A model generated the notes under the pieces. The model did no database searches. It was given only the letters and a program-made list of their open reading frames with translations, and was not told where the DNA came from. The position numbers and the translations under genes were made by a program. Shown here piece by piece: positions 53,605 to 64,000 of a stretch of 64,000 bases of DNA. The stretch's first letter is position 1. Every line of letters begins with the position of its first letter. This DNA comes from Breviolum minutum Mf 1.05b.01 (lineage: Eukaryota > Sar > Dinophyceae > Suessiales > Symbiodiniaceae), in the NCBI GenBank assembly GCA_000507305.1, contig DF239132.1, forward strand, positions 62,001-126,000. The letters are read 5' to 3'.

Positions 53605-56180
53605 AGTGAGTTGGCTAAGTAACGTCTCTTCATTGGAGCATGTGGGGCTCTCCAAATCACTCGTATCCATCCTGACTGCCTCACAGGATTCATACTCTGC
53701 GGTCAACGTTTCCATGGCCTTCTCCAAGGCCTCGACGGACCTGGGCTGGACGACAAACGGCAAAGGGGAAGTAATATCAGGTATCATACAGAAATGAAAT
53801 GGGACATTTGAAGTAAACAACTAGAATGAGACCAAGTAACTTGGCCAAACGTTTTCCCTCTGTAGAATCATCTCCCTTACCAAGTTCCCCAAAAGCAGCT
53901 TCCAATGAGCTAACGAGATCAGAAAGCTTGGAGGATCGTGTCATAAGACTGTCGGAAAAGGTTGTGAACTTCTCGTACTCCTGACGGGATTCAACTTAAA
54001 AAAACATATGGCGTATAGAATGTTTTGTTGCTAGTTCAGCAAACAATCAGTAGCAGTGAAAATAATTGGAACCTAAACAAGTAGATCCTTGGCACCAGTG
54101 TTGATCTGCTTGGCCCGATCTTCCTTCCCACTGTCATCTTCCGTATCTGATGACACCTTTGCACGGCCGAGACGTTGGAAGGCAACATCCTCATCACCCA
54201 CCTGGCGACAATGCTGGTGGTGGCAAAGGTCAAGGCTTGGTGGAGGTTGATGTGTTGAGAGTATGGACCCCAATGATTCAGATGTAACATCCAGGACCTC
54301 CCTATCCTCCTTCTTGGTGCATTCCTCATCTTCCGAGAGTTCTGTGTCATTCTCTTCATAGACAACGTAGTACTTTTGCAACTTCTTGTTGTATCGATCG
54401 TTCCTAGGACATAAAGGTATAGACCCATGTATGAGTCAATATCTTGGAACTCATTCAAACAAGATCAGACAAGTGCTTTGGGTATCACATCAATATTAAA
54501 GCAGGAGTCCGCACCAACTTCTCGTTTCCAGGTTTCTCGCAGTAGGTCACAGCACTTTTGATGTAAGATCTAAGCTGCAAGGCCAAACAACATGTCCAAC
54601 ACCACAAGAAATTTACCAGTGGTAAAATGGCAATGATCACTTGCATGTACGATCCTTGAAGACCAAATGTTGTTTGGGCAATACCCTCTCATCCATTAAT
54701 TAATATATATCATGGGGAGCTTAAGCGTTTACAACCATGCATGTATATGCAAACATTTGGTTTTCAAGGATCTTGCAACTAACCCATGCCTAGTTACCCG
54801 CTCCAGTTCAATACCCGAGACATTTGTTCTTTGGTAAACCAGCCCCGTTTCTTTCGTCGTGATAGCACATTCTTCTTCTGAATGGTCTTCGTGACTCTGG
54901 TGATGAACAACTCCTGCAGAATCAGCATCTACTTTGATTAGATAAGATGACTTGAGATAATTATGTTGGAAAAATATGTCCCATTATGTGCGGTCCTTGT
55001 CCCAACCCGACTTTTCCAACTCGTCGATAAGAGCCTCTCTTTCATGCTTACCCCCGTTGAGCCAACGGAGGTGAATGGCCTCCGGAACGTTGATGCGACC
55101 GCTCGGCTTGCGCTCGCACAGACGACGAAGGCGCTGCAATCGTGCTCCTTCGGTTTCAGGGATTCCGTCCTGTTTGGGCGGGACAACAGGTTTCTTCGGG
55201 GTCGGCTTGACTGTCTTGACTGCCTTCTTTTCCTTGACGGGATCCTTGACGGGGGATGGTGCAGGGATTCGAGGTGGTGGTGTCTGGAAGTTGTCCTTAG
55301 AAGAAGCCGACCTTTCCTTAGTAGCCTTATAGTAAGCTTCTCCATCTCCTCTTGCATCTTTCTGTTTGCCTACCATATCAGATATATCAGTTCGAGTTGG
55401 GGAAGATATATAGTAAAAAGAAAACTTAAACAAAACACGTTACAACAAACTGGCCTCCTGCAAAGCTTGAATAGTCTTCATCGGGTCATCGTCATGTTGT
55501 TTCCCTTTCTTTCTCTTAGGAACAGTATTAGGAGAGGCTTGGTCAGCTTTCTGTGGGGAGCGATCATGCTTGTTGGTATTATCAACAGGTTTGGTCGGCA
55601 CAGCGGCTGACTTGGCTTTGGCTTTACCCTTGGCTTTCGCGGTAGCTTTGGTCTGCCTCCCACTCTTCACTTGTTCCTCATTAGCCTCACTAAAAAAACA
55701 ATGCTAATACATAGTGTAGAGAAGTCATGTCATTGGGAACTCTTTGGAACCAAACTTCAAATTGAATCTCGGTTTACATGAATCAAGTGTATGAGCCCAG
55801 TTGCAGGTTGAGTCTCCTCATCAGGGCCAGCCTAAGATGATATGATTTATGATGTGCAACCAGCTCAACGTATACAGTAAATGTGCACAAGTTACTTTCT
55901 TGCAGGTTGGAAGACTTAACCACGATACCAATATACATGGGGGAATCCTTTCAGATAAGTAACGTATCCTTCAGTTTGCTTCTTCAGAGCCTGGAGTTGT
56001 TCTTCGTATTCCTGGAAAGAATTCAAAAAACAACATTGACTGACAGTAAAACTTGACCATTTATTGATACCAATGGAAAACAAATTGCAACACTATTGTT
56101 CCTTGATCTTCAACTTCAAAGCTTCTTCACCCTCAGACTCCTTCTTCACCTCTAGAAGTGTTTTGTGGCCTTCCTTAAGC
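53605..56180 (-). CDS. Lys-rich protein with a conserved basic helical module, dinoflagellate family
   Basis: Exons I read, 5' to 3': about 56,180-56,093 and 56,010-55,948 (coiled coil), about 55,830-55,798, 55,689 to about 55,450 (KAKGKAKAKSAA, basic low complexity), 55,369-54,996, 54,913-54,798, 54,569-54,510, 54,403 to about 54,088, 53,980-53,881 and 53,740-53,605. The core reads RLRRLCERKPSGRINVPEA, then GWFTKEQMSRVLNW, then VTYCEKPGNE and a YYVVYEE strand followed by an acidic Ser-rich tail. The later exons look like helices. I know this order from many dinoflagellate predicted proteins of unknown function. A nuclear nucleic-acid binding role would fit the charge pattern but is only inference. 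Donors after KSGWDK and after KLV start with GA, and both joins keep phase. The gene may continue to the GIY-YIG-like exon. Confidence 0.6.
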
Positions 56181-57012
56181 TCCGAACATGACCATTCTCT
56201 TGATCCTACCGGAACTTTCTTAACCATCCCTATCCACAACCCTCAAATCCCTGGAAGGGTTGCAGCTGGATGCAGAGCCAAAAACGCCTGAGCAAGGCCG
56301 GACACTCTTCAGATTTGTGGGACCCTTGAAATTGGAGTAAGATCTATTTGATATATGGTATTGAAACCTTGGATCATGATGAAATTAAAGTAAGCTACAA
56401 GAAGCTACGCATGTCATGCCTCAAAATGTCTAAAAGCAGTCATGGTCCCAGTACGGGAAAAGTACGTAAAAGGCACGTACCCTTGTACGGAAAAACACGC
56501 CCTTTGTACGGAAAAACACGCCCTTTGTACGGGGTACACTTTTGGTACGGGTAGGGTACGGGTAGAGTACGTGCTTTTTACGTACTAAATACGTACTTTG
56601 GCAACTATCCAAAAAAACACATAAATCATCAAAACTCCACATGAAAAAACACAAGTTTAATGTTCAGCACATCTTGATTGGACGAGTTCTGACTGAAAAC
56701 CTTTTTTTCTCATCACGTTCCCATGTTTATGCAACACGGCAGAACAAGATATAGCTCGCTACTTGCACCACCAACATCCTCCTAAAACACAAAGCAAATT
56801 GAATCCCAGAACCCTTAGATCATTTCCCCTAAATTTGTGGGGCTCTTCTAAGTGGGAAAAAAGGTTACCCTTAAAAACAGCTTTGGGTTCTGTGGATCCT
56901 AGGGTTGATATGCAAAAAACATGTTAAAGGGGCATTCCCATAAATTTGTATTACAAAACAAAACTGTTCAATGAGGACATTGGGTATGGAGCATTGCACT
57001 TCAGAATTTGCA
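56181..57012. other. Intergenic region with GTAC-rich tandem repeat
   Basis: Between the stop of the methyltransferase-like gene (57,013) and the first exon seen of the next gene. It holds the 21-bp tandem repeat near 56,484 within a wider stretch rich in GTAC and TACG (about 56,450-56,600). No exon was seen. Confidence 0.5.
56484..56534. repeat. 21-bp tandem repeat, GTAC-rich
   Basis: Two full units and a partial third of TGTACGGAAAAACACGCCCT plus T. The flanks contain many further GTAC and TACG words, partly palindromic (ACGTACT, AGTACGT). Confidence 0.85.
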
Positions 57013-60000
57013 TTAAATTGTTGTAGGGAACATTGGTCTTAAGTTCCCCAAGTCAAGGTCTTTTGACCCCCGTAAGTAGATGAAAACTGATTTCATGTTG
57101 GCATCTTGCCACCAATCACAAAAGTCCCAAGTCAAGCTGGCAAACTGAGCCAGACCAAAGCTAACATCATCAGTGACAAGGTCCCGATCTGAAGGGTTAT
57201 ACCTCTTCTCACAAAAGCGTCGGTGGAGCCGGACCATTTGCAATCCAAAGAGTGGAGGGTAACTCCTTAGGGGAATGGACTCGAATGGCGTTGAAATGGG
57301 CCACACTGCCTGTACTAAAAAACTTCCATCCCCCAAAAGTCACCCTCCTAATAATTTACATAATGTTGAACTTTTGCGATTGGAGTAGGTTCACCCAAGA
57401 ATTGGTTCAAATACCCCTGCATATGATATTAAAGTGCATGTATATAGCCCTAGAAATGCTATTTAAATTTGGAACACAAAACGTAGAACAAAATTCAAAC
57501 TAGGTGGCCCGGTTGATCGAAGTTGCTTTGTCCCATGAAAGGCTTTCTTACCAGCAGCATTTCTGTAGGTACGAGCGGACTTGATCCCATGGCTGGTAAT
57601 TTGTTTTTGCCACTTTTTGGTGAGGGTTCCCAAATCCAAGCACTGAATGGTGGGAGCATTGGACCATCCCACATGCCGCTTCCAAGTTCCAGCACCGTAC
57701 ATGCCTGCCCACCATTGTGCTTCAAAGACCTGCCAGGAAGTTGGAATCATGGGGCAATTCAGGACCAAGGAAATGGAAAGGGATGGTAGGCTGGAAATTT
57801 GGGAAAAAGTACCATAGTTTGGATGGTGTAGCACAACATGGCATGATGGTGGTATTTTAAAGTTGGCTACATCCCAGCATTGGGAGAGTTTCGAGGATTT
57901 CTGTGACCCCTACAGTATCAAATTCTTTTGACACAATATAAAACTCTTTTGGTGGGTTGTCCTGGGGGCACCTGGGTGAAAGGACTATTCATGATAACAA
58001 AGTGTGTTGCTTTGTTTTGGCAATCACCTCTTATAGATCGATCAATATTAAGAGCTTCAAAATACTATTTATATTGCGTACTATAGTTGTTGAGTAGATT
58101 AAATTATATGGTACCAGATTTGGAAGATCAAGCTAATGTAGCAACCCTAGCGTTGTTCAGCTCTCGTGCATGCACCTGCAAGCTTCTTATATAAGTTTTG
58201 AGGGATATAACATATTAGTAAGGGGAAGCACACGCACAAAGTTTCTTGATGGGTTTGCAAAGGGTCTGTCTTTTTGGGCGGTCATTTGTCGATTGTCATT
58301 ACACCAGACTTGCTGTATATCCATCCCATCCATCCAGTTGTTAAAATATCTAACCATTTATTTGGTGTCGCAACCATAATATATTGCCGGTGATGATACT
58401 TCAAGACAAAAAGATTTTCCCATATGCAAACAACATGGAATAATTTTTGATATTATGGGAATGAACACATGAAAGCAAAAAGACCAGGGTTGATTTAGTC
58501 AAGGGCAATCACACCAAATTTATTTCGAATGTTAAGACAGCATCGGAAAATTGGTGTGATGTCTTCCAACCCCAAATGAAGAAAGATCTTGAAGATGGCT
58601 ATCAGATGCTATCAGTACACGACAATCTTAGACAACACCATAGTAAACAATATACTTGGATTTCAAAAACTATGTTTCAATCTGTTTGAAGATGGTCAGC
58701 TAAAATTTTCAGAACCTTATACCTTCATCTACTCATTCAACAAACCGGCTTGCCTTGGGCATGGTATTGAAAAACTCCTGCACCCTAGGATGCCAAAGAA
58801 GCTTCGACGAGCCGGGCTGCTCAATGACCCAGCTACCACCGCACGCCACAATGGCCATCAGCAAAAGCATCGACCTGGGACAGAACAGAAGCCATTTTTT
58901 GGAATGATATGGTGTTTGTTGGAAAAGGTGTTGTAGCAACAGGTGACTTCTGTGGGGACGAATGTTGTTTTAAAAAGTCAAAACATTTTTAAGCCAAAGA
59001 TCCTTGAGGTGAGTTTGTTCCCCAGCTCAACAAATGGAACATGCTCCAATCCTAGAGGGAACCAGGGGGCCCTGTAGTGCGACCCTTGGCTTATCGTCAC
59101 ATAGGAAGAGCATACCAGCCCAACCCAAGCCACAAAGTTATTGAATTTGGCATTGAGGATGGACACAAGAACCAACCTGAGATGGGCAGTGGTGTTTTTG
59201 TGGTGGTGTTTTTGTGGCAAGCTGGATCAAGTTTATAAGTTACTAGAAACTAAGAATTTCCAGATGAACCACAACAGCTTATAGTTTATGGTGGCCTCAA
59301 ATGTGGGGTAGTTCATGGTTATGGAAACTTGAAGCCACATGACCCTTGAACCAATCATGGTCTTGTAAGACCCCCCTTAAGAAACCGGTTGCCTAAGCAG
59401 TTCCTTCACCCAACATCAAAATGCAGAAGAAAAACGAAAACCCCGCATCTGATAACAAGTCCATTGCATTTTGCTTATCACATTTCGTGGCACCCAATGT
59501 GTCCAGCTTAATGTCAAATGAAGCTGTTGCCTTTCCGTAGGTCTTCATGCAACGCGATACCCAACCGTCTCCACTGAAGACTTCAATAAAGTCATAGGCC
59601 TAGTCAAGGCAAAAAGACTTGGAAGTAAGAAGTCTGCAGAAAAGAAACTGAGCATATATAATATGATATGCACATGCATATATGGAAGAACCTTGGATTT
59701 GAATGAGGTGACCTGTGTTTTCTTTTCACTGACCAAGTGCTTGCTCAGTTGTAGATGTTGTAGAGTTGTGTTTGGATGCTTTCTTATCTCCTTTGGGGAT
59801 CCCAAATGTTTGGATCAATAACTCCCTAAACGGTCATATCACCAATCCATATTATCAAATTCAATTACATGGATTGGACGAATCATTTACCACACCATAG
59901 TGACCAAAACAAGTGATAGTGTTGGCCCCCCCCCCAAAAAAAAACAGCGACCTCAGTAAACACATCTACTGCGTTGTTGACATAGAGCAGGATGATGCAA

Positions 60001-60241
60001 GCCATCAGCACCTCCAGCCAGACAGGAATGTTAAGATTGTTTAGCATTCTATGATCTGTGCATGTTTGTAACTTCAGACCCCAACAAATAACAAACCAAC
60101 AGATCATAAGTATCAATGTTGAAGATGGCATGCAAATAACATAGCAGATCCCGTTTGTTTTACCATCCCTGCCTTTGGGGCTCCCATTTGATATAAGCGC
60201 TGCAAGACGATGTTCAATTTCTGCTCTTTGGATGCATCCAT
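57013..60241 (-). CDS. Methyltransferase-like Rossmann protein, dinoflagellate-expanded family
   Basis: Seven exons join in phase: 60,241-60,164 (ATG in CCATGG, MDASKEQKLNIVLQ), 59,790-59,713 (uncertain; another reading of this area gives ELLIQTFGIPKGDKK), 59,599-59,442, 59,176-59,003, 58,874-58,754, 57,729-57,509 and 57,265-57,013 (TAA). Seen: EVFSGDGWVSRCM followed by TASFDIKL, which looks like motif I of a SAM-dependent methyltransferase (E-x-F-x-G-x-G and an acidic residue after the next strand); GLVCSSYVTISQGSHYR, in the place of the catalytic loop; VIEQPGSSKLLWHPR; then WWAGMYGAGTWKRH. Cytosine-C5 methyltransferases share the F-x-G-x-G start, but the catalytic PC dipeptide is absent here, so I do not call a DNA methylase. 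The family is, as I recall, repeated in many copies in Symbiodiniaceae. Donors: GA after exon 4, GC after exons 5 and 6. The frame is intact. Confidence 0.65.
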
Positions 60242-61138
60242 GGCAGTCCCGTGTAGCTATATGACCCTTGCTTTCCAACGAGCCCCAATTGCTATCGTTT
60301 AGTGGGGTAAGCTGGTGTCAACGTCAAGTGGCAACAGGCTTTCAACCCACCATGTAAAGGAAACACCCAAAGCAATCTAGGAAACAAAGCCAGGGTTACG
60401 TAAATCATTGATGCCGATCCTCAACTCCGGCTGGGGTCCCTCAGCCATCCAAGGCCCATGTGAGACCTGAGCAGCGGAAGAGTAGCAAAGGCTGGGATTG
60501 GGCTGTCAAGGTGAAAACTCTTGCTTTTGATTTGATTTGGGCAGATCGGGATGGCTTTGAAGTAAAGCAAGCTTTGTTCAAAAAAACCATCTTGGGGATT
60601 CTTTGGGTAAAGTTTCCGCAAAACTATATAGTGCATCAAAACCAGATAATGACCCTTGCATGCAAATTCCGCCAACTTTTTTTGGCCATCATCATCAAAG
60701 TCATGAGTCAAAGCCAGCTACAACGGAGGCGTTCGGAAGGGACATTGACAGTGGACCCCCTTCACACAGTCAACATCGTATCTAGCCCTGGGCTGGAAGA
60801 TCTTAAAGGCATCCGCATATGCTTGATTCATGTTTTTGTCTCAAAGGCGCAACATTACTTTAATTGAACACTGAGTTTTCCAGAAACCACAGGGCTAGAA
60901 AACACACACGCCCTACCATTGCAACAGCTTGAGTCGATCTAGGTTGATATTTTCAAAAACACCGCTCTGCAAAAATCAATGTCAATAAAATGCGAGGTGG
61001 TGTCAAACAAAAGGTCTTTTAATTTGCTGATTCAAACTTAAAAACGGCTATAGTAGATGATATAGTGGAAGTGTCATAATCGTCATTGAGCGGGTGACCA
61101 GGTTTGGCCAAACTGTGGCATATTTCGCTTTGCGGGGC
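60242..61138. other. Intergenic region with two unassigned overlapping frames
   Basis: Between two minus-strand genes. From 60,421 to 60,867 both strands are open: plus 60,460-60,867 (135 codons) and minus 60,711-60,421 (reads THDFDDDGQKKLAEFACKGH). Neither has convincing exon borders or a known motif. The rest holds no visible repeat. Confidence 0.3.
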
Positions 61139-63963
61139 TCAAAGATTAGCCGCATACTCAGAAGCTGCCTTTCTAGCCCAAACTTTCATGTTACTCTCAC
61201 TCACATCCTCGTTTTCCCACATGTTTGAAGCAAACGTCCAAAATTTGGCCTTGCAGGGAGCAACTGCGAAATAATCAACTATTTTTCCGACTAAGAGTTC
61301 CGATCTATATAGGCAAAGGATCATACACCTTTAGACATCATGAAAGTTCAAATTTTTAGAATACTTTTACTTTGGTTTGGGGTTCTGGACCTGTCTTATA
61401 CGTCAACCCCAACCTCGTGAGCTGAGTAGTACCCCAACTTCGGTTTGATGACTGCGATAAAGACTGACTTGAGGGCTTCCCATTTTGCTTTCCCATAGGA
61501 GTTTTCCGGGCAATTCCTCCTGGCAAAAGTTGCTGGGCCTTCCTTTGGGGTAGCCTGGGCTTTCGTGGGTGGCACCTCTTTGCTATCCTTTGATTGAGCT
61601 TTTCTCCTACGCCTGCCTTGATCCTTCTCCTCCATTTCATCCTTTTGATCCTGCTTGCCTTCAGTACCATTGCTTTCAACAACCTCCGGGGCTACTACAC
61701 TATCCTCCTTTCCAGTATTTGCAGTCTTGACCTTCTTGGACTTACCCCCCCTGCCCCTGCCCCTGCCCTTTCCTTTGTTGCGTTCTACATCAGCTACAGC
61801 GTTTTGTTCCTCTTCCCCTGTTCCAATATCCAATTCAACCTCTGCATCTTCAACCTCTTCAGCCTTGTCACTGCGTTGTCCTGATTTGGCTTTTGGAGAT
61901 GCCTTCGCCTTACCTTTCGCCTTCGCCTTACTTTTCGCCTTCGCCTTACTTTTTGCCTTCGCCTTACCTTTCGCCTTCGCTTTTGCCTTCGCTTTAGATC
62001 CTTTACCACCCGAAGTAGCATCTTCATCCGTCTTCAATCCGAGCTGGGCACGGCGAAGGACCTGAGTGTTCAGGCAAAGACCGCCTATATACTGTAAGTT
62101 TCAGTGCTATGTTGCGGATAAAGTGACCCCGGAAAGCAAAAGGGTATGGGGTATGAAAGATGGAAACCAAGCTATTGGGTTGAACAATCAAGACACTTTT
62201 GGTGCTTCTGGAATTGAAACTTCCGGGGGTAGCTCAGCAAACTCCGCGGCTTTCATAGCCATCTCTGCTGGACATGGGTCTAAAGTCTCCGTGTTCTCCC
62301 CACCGAAAGGGAGGCTTTCCAACACCAATTCAGGGGCTGTGCTGCCACTGCTAGGGTTCAATGACTCTGCAGCTTTCCTGGGATTCGGGATTTGGAAGGG
62401 CTTGGTAAATCGTATCCTATTAGAACCACTATCCTATTAGAACCACTATCCTATTAGATCATCGTGCTAGCAAAGCAAAAAACATGCCCGTGAACTATCC
62501 GAAAGCATTGGAACAAAAACTACGCTGAAAGAAATACTGAGCTTCCTTGATGTTTCTTCCTTACGGAATTGAGCTAGCTCAGCATTGGCACCAACAAGTT
62601 TTCGCTCAAGAGATTTGATCATCTTTTGTTGAACTTCCTGTTGAACTTCAGGGGAAATGGGCATCTTTTCAGGGGTTTCTTCAATTTCAACTACCTCTTC
62701 ATTGGGCTGCTCTGGTGCTTGGGACTGGGGGGGTGATTCGCTGGCACAGAGTGCACAATAAGACTCCCGGGGTAAATCAGAGGCCCAACAAGGTTCAAAC
62801 ACTGGCTGTGAATCTGGAAGCTGGTGAGGTGGGGAAGGCTGTGTTGGAGGAATGGGCTCTGAATGTGGATGTGCCTCAACCAAACTCGATCCCAGATCCA
62901 ACTCTTCTGCATTCTTCTCTACTTCTACTTCTTTCTTTTCTTCTTCTTCTTCTCCACCAAATCCTTCTTCTATATCGTCACCCTCTCCCCCTACTTCTTC
63001 CTCACCTTCTTCCTCACCTAGTCCCTCACCTAGTACCTCATCTTCATCATCGACTCCATCCCCAAGTTCCGGTTCCACGACGTCGGATTCCTGCAGGCTA
63101 CGTGCAGGCAAAAGGTTTGTAATGGCTTTGTAGTAGAAATGTTTTAAGTTCGACTGCACAGGTCTTTTTAAAGGGATGTTAATTAAATTTTAAGGGCTGT
63201 TGAAGTTCTAGTTGTTGTCATCACTGGTTGATGAGAAAGGAAAGGAATTGCAAGAGTCTTTTTAATGAAATGAAATTTCATACTTTTGCCGAAAAGAACT
63301 GCTTCCATGATATTCTAGCGTTAGGAGGTGTACTTCCAAGACATTAGATCCCTCTCCTGAAGATTGGGGTTGCAAACCAAAGCCATAAGCTTCCGGAAAA
63401 GTCTACCACGACAAAGCTGCTGACGTTGAAGTTTCCGTTTGATAAGGATCATGAATTGTTTGGCAAGCTTAGCATCTTTCTTGATGACTCTTGAAGTAGG
63501 TCGTGGAAGATCAAGTCGGTCATGCAGCAGCTTTATCCTTACTGTGTCCCGATTTCAAGACTATTGTTAAAAAAACAAATGATACCAAATATAAGCAAAG
63601 CACAGCTAGCTAGAGTAGAGACTACCAAATCGATTGATAAATCTACAAAAGCTAAAACCAGGATGATGCAGTAAACAACAAAAGGTTGGAATTGAACTGC
63701 ATTTCAAGAGACTGTTTCTCCAAACACGGAACAGCATGCATTCCCACACTTCCAGCTTCATCCCTCAACCTCAACCTTTTGGCCAAAGGGACCAAAACAT
63801 CAAAGTTGACTTGTGCACACGCTACGGTTGGTACAGCATGGTCTTTGAGGGGTTCTGGTACAAACAGAGACTTGTTTGCTTTGATGGATTTCCGTAGGCC
63901 CTTCATGTCCTCCCATTCATCGGCCACACCATCCAAAGTAGTCCGAGTCCGTTTTGGAGGCAT
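61139..63963 (-). CDS. Lys-rich and Glu-rich nuclear-type protein, unknown function
   Basis: Starts at ATG 63,963 (MPPKRTRTTLDGVADEW). Exons: 63,963 to about 63,660, 63,538-63,334 (basic helix: KLLHDRLDLPRPTSRVIKK), 63,090-62,565 (very acidic: Glu runs, then Pro-rich, then a coiled coil ending LVGANAELAQF; donor GTAAGG), 62,377-62,197, 62,061-61,402 (starts after an ACTCAG acceptor; AKAKAKGKAKAK repeats, then RGRGRGGKSKKV, then FARRNCPENSYGKAKWEAL) and about 61,257-61,139 (FWTFASNMWENEDVSE, TGA stop). The charge segregation and PPKRTR/KSKK stretches suggest a nuclear, nucleic-acid-associated protein. This is inference. The FARR-CP... and FW-F-A segments recall C-termini seen in dinoflagellate predicted proteins. 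The Ala-Lys tract is a minisatellite in the DNA (61,905-62,010) and is probably variable in length. Confidence 0.6.
61905..62010. repeat. Coding minisatellite (Ala-Lys repeats)
   Basis: Repeated CCTTCGCCTTAC and TTTTCGCCTTCG words, a 12-bp basic unit with higher-order copies, encoding alternating Ala-Lys/Gly-Lys/Ser-Lys on the minus strand. Confidence 0.85.
62413..62458. repeat. 17-bp tandem repeat in an intron
   Basis: Nearly three units of CCTATTAGAACCACTAT in the intron between the acidic exon and exon 4 of the gene at 61,139-63,963. Confidence 0.9.
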
Positions 63964-64000
63964 AGGGGAACTGCCAACCAATCAAACTTCTAGCTGGGCA

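Noticed and set aside
60460..60867. A 135-codon plus-strand frame in the gene island
   Set aside because: All supported genes of this region are on the minus strand, and no motif or exon border supports it. Reported only as unassigned.
1..64000. tRNA, rRNA, CRISPR arrays, reverse transcriptase, viral genes
   Set aside because: I looked for the usual signatures (T-loop GTTCGA contexts, rRNA-conserved words, regular direct repeats, a YxDD motif in long frames) and saw none that could be supported.

Overview
The window looks like nuclear DNA of a dinoflagellate, probably of the Symbiodiniaceae type, although the genus cannot be fixed from sequence alone. Three things point this way. The genes are cut into very small exons whose introns often start with GC or GA instead of GT and end in AG next to a G. 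Several genes belong to protein families that, as far as I know, are hugely expanded only in dinoflagellates. The non-coding DNA is crowded with short palindromic elements. There is no prokaryotic gene layout, no rRNA, tRNA or CRISPR array, and no reverse transcriptase that I could see.

Positions 1-48,700 are a repeat-rich landscape. Inside it I could assemble four genes from exons of 36-180 bp that join with matching phase. (1) A formamidopyrimidine-DNA glycosylase (Fpg/MutM family) lies on the minus strand, at least 17,083 down to 3,927. (2) A gene of unknown function lies on the plus strand, 17,393-22,611, head-to-head with the first. (3) A RluA-type RNA pseudouridine synthase-like gene lies on the minus strand, 29,316 down to 23,197, and its catalytic motif looks degraded. 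(4) An unrecognised gene with six phase-matched exons lies on the plus strand, 36,039-47,667. Introns hold many copies of at least six families of roughly 90-140 bp hairpin elements (MITE-like), plus tetra- and trinucleotide microsatellites.

Positions 48,700-64,000 are different: fewer hairpin elements, higher coding density, and everything recognisable on the minus strand. From right to left they hold a Lys-rich and Glu-rich protein gene (63,963-61,139), a methyltransferase-like Rossmann gene (60,241-57,013), a Lys-rich gene with a basic helical module (56,180-53,605), further weak exons, a GIY-YIG nuclease-like terminal exon (51,618-51,115) and a transposase-like gene with CACTA-like signatures (50,973-48,765). 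The first half therefore carries ordinary DNA and RNA maintenance genes. The second half looks like an island of lineage-specific, probably mobile or mobile-derived genes. All exon borders are my own reading of phase, splice sites and protein similarity; transcripts would decide them.
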